Positions 1-5,196 of a DNA stretch of 5,196 nt are shown here, piece after piece. This stretch comes from Pseudomonadota bacterium (GTDB lineage: Bacteria; Pseudomonadota; Gammaproteobacteria; Burkholderiales; Burkholderiaceae_B), in the NCBI GenBank assembly GCA_023386765.1, contig JAEWJD010000051.1, positions 1 through 5,196 of the forward strand. Direction: 5' to 3'. Position 1 is the stretch's first letter; each line of letters begins with the position of its first letter. Below the pieces are notes generated by a model. That model had not been told where the DNA came from. It did not search any database and was given only the letters and a program-made list of their open reading frames with translations. The position numbers and the translations under genes were made by a program.

Positions 1-1190
1 CCCAAGTGAATACCCTTTCCGCCCTGGCCAAGTCCGGCGCGCTCGCCGGCAAGCGCGTGTTCATCCGCGCCGACCTGAACGTGCCGTTCGACGAGGCCGG
101 CCGCATCAGCGAAGACACCCGCATCCGCGCTTCCGTGCCTGGCATCCGCATGGCGCTGGACGCCGGTGCGGCCGTCATGGTGACCTCGCACCTGGGTCGC
201 CCCAAGGAAGGCGTGCTGACCGAGGCCGATTCGCTGGCGCGCGTGGCGCAGCGTCTGTCGGAACTGCTGGGCATGCCGGTGGCGCTGGTGCAGAACTGGG
301 TCGACGGCGTGACGGTCGCGCCGGGCAGCGTGGTGCTGCTGGAGAATTGCCGGGTCAACCCGGGCGAGAAGAAGGACGATGAGGCCTTGTCGCGCAAGAT
401 GGCGGCGCTTTGCGATGTCTACGTCAACGATGCTTTCGGTACCGCGCATCGCGCCGAGGCCACCACGCACGGGATCGCGCGCTTCGCGCCGGTCGCCTGC
501 GCGGGCCCGTTGCTGCAGGCCGAGCTGGAAGCCCTGGGCCGTGCTTTGCATGAACCCAAGCGTCCGCTGGTCGCCATCGTGGGCGGCTCGAAGGTCTCCA
601 CCAAGCTGTCCATTCTGCAGGCGCTGGCCGGCAAGGTGGATCAGCTGGTGGTAGGCGGGGGCATCGCCAATACCTTCATGCTGGCTGCGGGCCTGCCGAT
701 CGGCAAATCGCTGGCCGAACCGGATCAGATCGATCAGGCCCGTGCCGTGATCGAGATCATGAAAGAGCGTGGCGCAGCGGTGCCGATCCCGACCGACGTG
801 GTGTGTGCCAAGGCCTTCGGCGCCGATGCCGAGGCGACCGTCAAGGCCGCGGCCGATGTGGCCGAAGATGACATGATTCTGGACATCGGCCCACAGACGG
901 CACAGGCGCTGGCCGCTATCCTCGAGCAGGCTGGCACCATTGTCTGGAACGGCCCGGTCGGCGTGTTCGAGTTCGATCAGTTCGCCAATGGCACGCAGGT
1001 GATCGCTCAGGCGATCGCCGATTCCGAGGGCTTCTCGATCGCCGGTGGCGGCGATACGCTGGCCGCCATCGCCAAGTACCACATTGGCGACAAAGTGGGG
1101 TATATCTCTACGGGTGGCGGTGCATTCCTGGAGTTCCTGGAAGGCAAGTCCTTGCCGGCCGTGGCCGTGCTGCAGGCCCGCGCGGGCTGA
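1..1190 (+). CDS. pgk: Phosphoglycerate kinase, missing only its first codons
   Basis: Cytosolic enzyme of glycolysis and gluconeogenesis that transfers a phosphate between 1,3-bisphosphoglycerate and ADP, giving 3-phosphoglycerate and ATP. Counting residues from the GTG at position 6, the family signature VFIRADLNVP lies at 18-27 (substrate-binding R21, D23, N25). The HLGRP loop is at 62-66 and R116 is in the ENCR motif. The nucleotide-domain motif GGSKVSTK is at 193-200, GGGIANTF at 217-224, NGPVGVFE at 315-322 and the glycine-rich GGGDT at 347-351. All key residues are present. The GTG at 6 is probably not the real start. The frame stays open to the left edge (a codon ending in CC, then CAA, then GTG), which fits an N-terminus of MSQVNTL, so about two codons including an ATG lie outside. 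That would give about 397 residues, normal for the family. A terminator follows. The identification is very secure; only the exact start is inferred. Confidence 0.97.
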   Translation, partial: QVNTLSALAKSGALAGKRVFIRADLNVPFDEAGRISEDTRIRASVPGIRMALDAGAAVMVTSHLGRPKEGVLTEADSLARVAQRLSELLGMPVALVQNWVDGVTVAPGSVVLLENCRVNPGEKKDDEALSRKMAALCDVYVNDAFGTAHRAEATTHGIARFAPVACAGPLLQAELEALGRALHEPKRPLVAIVGGSKVSTKLSILQALAGKVDQLVVGGGIANTFMLAAGLPIGKSLAEPDQIDQARAVIEIMKERGAAVPIPTDVVCAKAFGADAEATVKAAADVAEDDMILDIGPQTAQALAAILEQAGTIVWNGPVGVFEFDQFANGTQVIAQAIADSEGFSIAGGGDTLAAIAKYHIGDKVGYISTGGGAFLEFLEGKSLPAVAVLQARAG

Positions 1191-1225
1191 TCCGCCAGCC
1201 GCCGGCAGGCGGTGCGGCAGGACCG

Positions 1226-1254
1226 GGGCCCGCGGCAGCGGGCCCTTTCTCTTT
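1226..1254 (+). terminator. Rho-independent terminator after pgk
   Basis: A perfect 8-bp stem (GGGCCCGC at 1226-1233, GCGGGCCC at 1238-1245) closes a four-base GGCA loop and is followed at once by the T-rich tail TTTCTCTTT at 1246-1254. It lies 35 nt past the pgk stop codon and 30 nt before the next start codon. It therefore should end the pgk transcript and separate it from the transporter gene. The T tract is broken by two C residues, so some read-through is possible. A weaker 5-bp hairpin (1199-1203 with 1208-1212) sits just upstream and has no T tract. Confidence 0.85.
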
Positions 1255-1272
1255 GTACGGCGGGTGTTTCTT

Positions 1273-1284
1273 GAGCGGTCGTCG
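1273..1284 (+). promoter_or_regulatory. Weak ribosome binding site for the SulP gene
   Basis: GAG at 1273-1275, followed by nine bases before the ATG at 1285, is the best Shine-Dalgarno-like element here, but it is poor. An in-frame GTG at 1264 would add seven residues and has no better site upstream. The ATG is preferred on protein grounds. I could not identify a convincing promoter between the terminator tail (1254) and the ATG; one may overlap the terminator or lie within the end of pgk. Confidence 0.35.
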
Positions 1285-2976
1285 ATGAATCTCAAACTGT
1301 TTTTCCAACCGGGCCTGGATCGTTGGCGCGGGATGACGCCCGCCTCGGCGCGGCGTGATGCCATGGCCGGCCTGGGCGTGGCGGCGGTGGCGCTGCCCGT
1401 GGGCCTGGCCTACGCCTCCATGATGGGGCTGCCGGCTGCCTCAGGCCTGTGGGCAGCGATCGCCGGCATGCTGGGCTATGCCTTCTTCGGCGCCTCCCGG
1501 TTCCTGGTCGTGGGGCCGGATACGGCCACCTGCACCCTGATTGCGGCAACCCTGACGGGCCTGGCGATCGTCGAGCCCGAGGCGCGCCTGGCCGCGGCTG
1601 CCGGCATGGCGGTGGTGGTCGGCCTGGGTTGCCTGCTGGCGCGGGTGTTCCGCCTGGGTGTCTTGGCCAACCTGCTGTCGCGTCCCGTGCTGGTGGGCTA
1701 TATGGCGGGCGTGGCGGTCACGCTGGCCTGGGCGCAGCTGGCCATCCTGACCGGCGCCGGACCGCGCCCGGCGGATCTGTTGCGTCCTTTCGAAATCCTG
1801 ACCCGTCTGGTGACCAAGGCCCATCCGGCAACCCTGGTGCTGGGGGTGTTGTGCTGTGCCTTCCTGGGCGCGGTGCGCTGGTGGCGGCCGCATTGGCCGG
1901 GCCCGATCCTGCTGGTGCTCGTGTCTTGCCTGCTGTCCTGGGTTTTCAACCTGCCGTCCTGGGGGATTGCGGTGGTGGGAGAGATCCCGGCCGGCCTGCC
2001 GTCGCTGACCTGGCCGGGCGATTTCCATGATGTGCCGGGCTTTCTGCTGGGCGCCGGCGGGGTGCTGCTGGTGAGCTTCTCCAGCGGCATCGTGACCGCG
2101 CGCAGCTTCGCCACCATGAGCGGCGAGGAGGTCGATCCCAACCGTGAACTGGTCGGTTTCGGGGCGGCCAACCTGGCCTCGGGGCTGTTCCAGGGGTTTG
2201 TCGTGACCGGCGCGGATTCGCGCACCGCCGTGAGCTTGAATGCAGGCGCGAGCTCGCCGCTGGCCAGTGTGGTGGCGGCCCTGGCGCTCAGCGCGGTAGT
2301 GGCGCTGGCCACCGGCGCCTTGTATTGGTTGCCGCAGCCGGCGCTGGCGGCCATTCTCTTGTGGGCGGCCATCGGTCTGGTGCAGTGGCAGGCGTTCCGC
2401 CAGCTGGCGCGCGTCTCGCGCGCGGAGTTGATGTTTGCCCTGCTGGCCGCGGTGGGGGTGGTGGCCTTCGGGGTGCTGGGCGGGGTGATCACGGCGGTCA
2501 CCGCCACGCTGATGTACGTGATGTATGTCACGGCCAATCCGCGCGATGCGCTGCTGGGGCGCGTGCCGGGCGATCACGCCCTGTGCAAGCTGCACCTGAA
2601 TCCCGAGGCCGAGCCGGTGCCCGAGACGGTGATCTGGTTGTTCGAGTCCTCGATCTGGTTCTTCAATGCTGACGCCTTCCGGCGCCGCGCGCGCGATGTG
2701 CTGGCGCTGGCCGGGCGGGCACGCTGGTTCGTGCTGGATGCCGAGGCCATGACCCATGCCGATGCCGATGCGGTCGAGGCGCTGTTCGCGCTCAAGCGCG
2801 ACCTGGATGCTTGCGGCACCGAGATGATGATCGCCGGAGGCCATGGCTGGTTCCGCATGGCGATGGAACGCTCCGGCCTGATCGAGACCGTGGGCCGCGA
2901 TCAGGTGTTTTTCTGTGTCGAGCAGGCGGTCGAGGCCATCGAGCAGCGCCGCCAGGCCTCGCCTAGCCCTGCGTGA
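1285..2976 (+). CDS. SulP-family inner-membrane anion transporter with STAS domain
   Basis: Predicted secondary transporter of the SulP (SLC26-like) family; members move sulfate, bicarbonate or dicarboxylates. The product has 563 residues, usual for the family. The N-terminal core holds the first hydrophobic helices (about 26-46 and 54-69, with PVGLAYA at 38-44 and GLP at 48-50). The hallmark LANLLSRPVLVGYMAG is at 127-142, and the conserved block from E282 through D284, N286, E288, N296, the TGADSRTAV stretch at 308-316 and N319-G321 follows. Hydrophobic segments continue to about residue 415. Residues 446-555 form a cytoplasmic STAS domain, including FFNADAF and LDAEAMTHADADA. The ATG at 1285 is chosen because the protein then starts like other SulP proteins; the frame is open further upstream but only as a shadow of pgk. 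The substrate is unknown: no carbonic anhydrase or sulfur-assimilation gene is adjacent. The gene's 3' end overlaps the convergent neighbour by 14 bp. Confidence 0.92.
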   Translation: MNLKLFFQPGLDRWRGMTPASARRDAMAGLGVAAVALPVGLAYASMMGLPAASGLWAAIAGMLGYAFFGASRFLVVGPDTATCTLIAATLTGLAIVEPEARLAAAAGMAVVVGLGCLLARVFRLGVLANLLSRPVLVGYMAGVAVTLAWAQLAILTGAGPRPADLLRPFEILTRLVTKAHPATLVLGVLCCAFLGAVRWWRPHWPGPILLVLVSCLLSWVFNLPSWGIAVVGEIPAGLPSLTWPGDFHDVPGFLLGAGGVLLVSFSSGIVTARSFATMSGEEVDPNRELVGFGAANLASGLFQGFVVTGADSRTAVSLNAGASSPLASVVAALALSAVVALATGALYWLPQPALAAILLWAAIGLVQWQAFRQLARVSRAELMFALLAAVGVVAFGVLGGVITAVTATLMYVMYVTANPRDALLGRVPGDHALCKLHLNPEAEPVPETVIWLFESSIWFFNADAFRRRARDVLALAGRARWFVLDAEAMTHADADAVEALFALKRDLDACGTEMMIAGGHGWFRMAMERSGLIETVGRDQVFFCVEQAVEAIEQRRQASPSPA

Positions 2977-3493
2977 ACGTATAGAGCGCCTGCGGGCTTG
3001 CCTGCAGGGCCGCCTGGCCGATGCGTGCACGCAGGGCGGCGTGCACCTGCTGCCCTTGCGGCGAGGTGTCGCGCATCAGCGTGAAGAAGTCGGCAGGCAG
3101 CACCTCCGGACGCAGCACGGCGCACACGCTGCGCGGGCCGCGCTGGAGGATGAAGCTGTAGGACTTGTCTGCACCCGGGCTGTAGCGCGCCTGCGGCAGA
3201 TCCAGGTCGATCTCGTAACAGCCGCGCGTGACGGCGCGGGTCACGAACTCGAAGGCGTCGCGCACGCCGGGGCCGGGGTGGCCGCTGATCACGCGCAGTT
3301 CGGCGCGTGCAATGGGGGTGTCGCCGTCCTGCAGCAACGGCAGGGCGCCGCGCAGGCCTTGGAACACCAGGGCCAGCATGGCCAGGGCGCCGTGGCCATG
3401 ATAGGCCTGGACGGCGTCAAAACCGATGCGTTGCGGACCTTGTTCGGCGAGGATGGTGATGGCGGCGTCAGCCGGGGCCGTCAGGGTATTCAT
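2963..3493 (-). CDS. FmdE-like small protein, putative partner of the TonB-dependent receptor
   Basis: A 176-residue soluble-looking protein with no signal peptide or membrane helix, so probably cytoplasmic. I do not recognise a named gene. The pattern resembles the FmdE domain (formylmethanofuran dehydrogenase subunit E-like): an N-terminal FDAVQAYHGHGALAM stretch (25-39, His32 and His34), then a SGHPGPGV motif (70-77) followed by DAFEFVTRAVTRG (79-91). A C-terminal part follows with YSF (112-114) and a VLRPEVLPADFF stretch (126-137). In typical members the first motif reads roughly FHGHLCPG, with another cysteine in a GCT motif; here the aligned positions appear to be Ala36 and Ala87, so the usual metal-site cysteines look lost while the histidines remain. 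The only cysteines are C92 and C124. The zinc-ribbon tail of some FmdE proteins is absent. It lies 50 nt downstream of the receptor gene on the same strand, suggesting one operon. A metal or cofactor role is inference, and the family call is from memory only. Confidence 0.6.
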   Translation of the reverse strand: MNTLTAPADAAITILAEQGPQRIGFDAVQAYHGHGALAMLALVFQGLRGALPLLQDGDTPIARAELRVISGHPGPGVRDAFEFVTRAVTRGCYEIDLDLPQARYSPGADKSYSFILQRGPRSVCAVLRPEVLPADFFTLMRDTSPQGQQVHAALRARIGQAALQASPQALYTFTQG

Positions 3494-3498
3494 GGAAA

Positions 3499-3502
3499 CT
3501 CC
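3499..3502 (-). promoter_or_regulatory. Ribosome binding site of the FmdE-like gene
   Basis: On the minus strand GGAG (plus-strand CTCC at 3499-3502) stands five bases before the ATG whose complement is 3491-3493. This well-placed Shine-Dalgarno sequence supports both the start codon and the reality of the gene. It lies just past the intercistronic hairpin, so the hairpin need not mask it. Confidence 0.75.
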
Positions 3503-3512
3503 GGAAAGTGGC

Positions 3513-3537
3513 GGCCGGCCCGGAACATGGGCCGGCC
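3513..3537 (-). repeat. Perfect 9-bp inverted repeat between receptor and FmdE-like gene
   Basis: GGCCGGCCC at 3513-3521 and GGGCCGGCC at 3529-3537 are exact reverse complements around a seven-base loop, giving an all-GC stem in the 50-nt gap. In the minus-strand transcript the hairpin forms seven bases after the receptor stop codon. It is followed by GCCACTTTCC, which has only three consecutive T residues, so it is not a standard intrinsic terminator. It could be a leaky terminator or attenuator, or an RNA stabiliser protecting the receptor message. Each arm also contains the self-complementary GGCCGGCC. Confidence 0.7.
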
Positions 3538-3543
3538 AGGGGA

Positions 3544-5196
3544 TCAGAAGCGCGTGCGCAGCGTCAGCATGAGGCTGCGGCCCGGCTCCAGCAGGGGGTT
3601 GAGGTCCGTCATCGGGTAGTTGATGTTGGACGCGGTGGCTGCCGTGCGATACGACCGGTCAAAGAGGTTGGTCACGCCCAGCGTGAGCTGGGTGTCGCCC
3701 AACTGGGGCAGGCCCAGGCGATCGAGCTGCAACTGCGCGTAGACATTGACCGTGCCATAGCCCGGCGAGGGGTACTCGGTGCGCTTGTCATACCGGCTCT
3801 GGCCCTTGGCCCATTGCAGTTCGGCGCTCAAGGCATAGGCCTCGTTGGCGCCGACATACTGCAGGCCCATCAGGCCGTTCAGGGGGGCAATGGCCTGCAG
3901 CGGCTGGTCGGTGTTGCGGTTGGTGGCATGCAGGTAGCTGGCGTTGCCGTAGAAATTGACCGACCGGGTCAGCTGCCAGCGCCAATCCATTTCCAGCCCC
4001 TGGATGCGCGCTCGTCCGACGTTGCGACGTTGCGTGGCGGGCAGGCCTTCGTAGCGGGTCACGCTGGATTCCAGGAAGTCGCGGAAATCGCTGCGAAAGG
4101 CCGTCATGCCGACGGTCGCCTGCTCGAAATGCAGCCGGCTGCCCAGTTCCACGGTACGCCCGCGTTCGGGCTTCAGGCCCGGGTTGGGGATGGTGTAGCT
4201 GGTGCCGGTGTAGCCGGAACTGAACATCTCCGAGGTCCACGGCATGCGAAAAGAGGTCGAAACGCCGCCCAGCAGTTCGACGATCTCGGTGGCGCGATAC
4301 GACAGCCCCAGGCTGCCGGTCACGGCGTTCTGGGTGCTGTTCTGGGCCGCCTTGAAGGCCGGCAGCAGGTCGGGCGAGGGCAGGGGCGAGAGGTTCACGT
4401 CCGAGCGGAACCAGTCATAGCGGCCTCCGGCGCTGACCGTCCAGCGATCGGCGGGTTTCCAGGTGGTGGCCAGGAAGGCGCCGATATTGGTCTGGTACTG
4501 CGTGGGGTCGCTCTGCGCATAACGCCCGGGGGCGAAGTCCAGGCTGCCGTCGGGCCGCAGCGTGGTGATGTTGCGACGGGCCTGCGAGCCGGGTCGGCGT
4601 TCATGGGTGAAGTCCAGGCCGATGGTGGTGTCGGTGTCGGCCCAGGGGATGGCGGCGGCCACGCGGCCGCCGTAGACCACCGGCCCGATCACGTGGTTGC
4701 GTGTTTCGATCACGCGTGCCGGATTGGTGGCGTTGCGTGCCGAGACGTAGGTGTCGAACTCGTTGACGTAGAGGCTGGCATCGACTTCGCGCACCGTGCC
4801 GTCGAATTCGCCGTGATAGGCCAGGCGGGCCTGTTTGACGCGGTTGGGGTCGCGGCGGCTGATGCTTTGCGGGTAGGGCGGCACGGTGCCGGCTGCGCCA
4901 TCCTTGACATAGGCCACGCGCGCGCTGGCCTCGATGCGCTGGCGCGCATCGGGCATGTAACCCAGCACGATGCCGCCGGCGTCGCCGCGGAAATCGCTGT
5001 TGGGCACTTTGCCGCTGCCGCTGTCATAGTCGCTGGAGCGCCGCGTGGTGGCGTAGACGCGCAGGTCAAAACCGTCGCCGGCGGCATCCAGCGCCAGATT
5101 GCTCTGCACCCCATGCCCGTTGCTGCGATAGGTGATGGAGGCTTCGCCGCCATTGATGCCGAAAGGCTGGTCCAGGTTGCCATGCGCGCGACGGGT
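3544..5196 (-). CDS. TonB-dependent outer-membrane receptor, C-terminal barrel (partial)
   Basis: The C-terminal 550 residues of a TonB-dependent receptor, an outer-membrane beta-barrel that imports a scarce ligand using energy passed by TonB-ExbB-ExbD. The frame is open to the right edge, so the GTG near 5109 is internal; roughly 100-200 residues (signal peptide, TonB box, plug) lie outside. The visible part is essentially all barrel, with alternating amphipathic strands separated by loops. Family landmarks in order are SFRMPWTSEMF, then NPGLKPERGRTVELG, then NVGRARIQGLEMDW, and near the C-terminus GVTNLFDRSYR. The last residues, LMLTLRTRF, end in the terminal phenylalanine used for barrel assembly. 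Wording around the NPGLKPE and GLE motifs recalls haem/siderophore receptors, while the early Asp-Tyr plus Gly-rich loop also recalls copper receptors; neither fixes the ligand. It is the upstream gene of a likely operon with the FmdE-like gene. Its promoter is outside the window. The identification as a TonB receptor is secure. Confidence 0.93.
   Translation of the reverse strand, partial: TRRAHGNLDQPFGINGGEASITYRSNGHGVQSNLALDAAGDGFDLRVYATTRRSSDYDSGSGKVPNSDFRGDAGGIVLGYMPDARQRIEASARVAYVKDGAAGTVPPYPQSISRRDPNRVKQARLAYHGEFDGTVREVDASLYVNEFDTYVSARNATNPARVIETRNHVIGPVVYGGRVAAAIPWADTDTTIGLDFTHERRPGSQARRNITTLRPDGSLDFAPGRYAQSDPTQYQTNIGAFLATTWKPADRWTVSAGGRYDWFRSDVNLSPLPSPDLLPAFKAAQNSTQNAVTGSLGLSYRATEIVELLGGVSTSFRMPWTSEMFSSGYTGTSYTIPNPGLKPERGRTVELGSRLHFEQATVGMTAFRSDFRDFLESSVTRYEGLPATQRRNVGRARIQGLEMDWRWQLTRSVNFYGNASYLHATNRNTDQPLQAIAPLNGLMGLQYVGANEAYALSAELQWAKGQSRYDKRTEYPSPGYGTVNVYAQLQLDRLGLPQLGDTQLTLGVTNLFDRSYRTAATASNINYPMTDLNPLLEPGRSLMLTLRTRF

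Noticed and set aside
1045..1284. Upstream extension of the SulP reading frame into pgk
   Set aside because: These 80 codons overlap the pgk coding end and terminator and give a low-complexity Arg/Pro/Ser-rich sequence unlike any SulP N-terminus. The ATG at 1285 fits the family.
2931..2961. Inverted repeat CGAGGCC/GGCCTCG with a 17-nt loop near the convergent junction, a possible terminator
   Set aside because: The loop is long and neither strand has a T tract after the stem in the right direction. It lies within the SulP coding sequence and is likely chance in GC-rich DNA.
1441..3030. Long (529-residue) open frame on the minus strand opposite the SulP gene
   Set aside because: Its translation is rich in Arg, Gln, His, Gly and Ala with no recognisable domain, as expected of an antisense frame in GC-rich DNA. 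The plus-strand SulP protein explains the region fully.
2915..3619. 234-residue plus-strand open frame across the FmdE-like gene
   Set aside because: The product is an Arg/Ala/Gly/His-rich shadow lacking motifs. The minus-strand gene has a good Shine-Dalgarno site and family-like motifs.
5107..5109. GTG as the start codon of the TonB-dependent receptor
   Set aside because: The frame stays open to the window end and the preceding residues read as normal barrel sequence (for example GGEASITYRSNGHG), and a receptor starting here would lack signal peptide and plug.
3544..5196. Assignment of the receptor specifically as a copper or haem receptor
   Set aside because: Resemblances to both groups are short and from memory. 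The plug domain, which helps most in classification, lies outside the window.

Overview
This 5.2-kb, GC-rich window comes from the chromosome of a betaproteobacterium. It is probably Burkholderiales, close to Bordetella or Achromobacter (Alcaligenaceae). The basis is the GC-rich third codon positions and a phosphoglycerate kinase whose N-terminus and overall wording match, from memory, the Bordetella-type enzyme. No database search was run, so the genus is an inference.

Layout. The plus strand carries two genes. The first is pgk (glycolysis/gluconeogenesis), complete except for about two codons lost at the left edge. It is closed by a strong GC hairpin plus T-rich tail at 1226-1254. The second, after a 94-nt gap, is a 563-residue SulP-family anion transporter with a C-terminal STAS domain (1285-2976). 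The minus strand carries two genes reading back toward these. One is the C-terminal 550 residues of a TonB-dependent outer-membrane receptor, whose plug and signal peptide lie beyond the right edge (3544-5196). The other, 50 nt downstream of it, is a 176-residue protein that looks like a divergent, cysteine-depleted relative of the FmdE family (2963-3493). The last gene meets the SulP gene tail to tail, and the two coding ends overlap by 14 bp.

How the parts work together. pgk is core metabolism and is transcriptionally closed by its terminator. The SulP transporter is a separate inner-membrane importer whose substrate (sulfate, bicarbonate or a dicarboxylate) cannot be read from the sequence. 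The receptor and the FmdE-like gene probably form one minus-strand operon: energised uptake of a scarce nutrient such as a metal chelate or haem across the outer membrane, plus a small accessory protein that may handle it. A perfect 9-bp inverted repeat sits in the gap between these two genes and may set their relative expression. I see no mobile element, RNA gene, CRISPR array or clear foreign DNA. Most of the window is ordinary; the receptor/FmdE-like pair is the part most worth following up.
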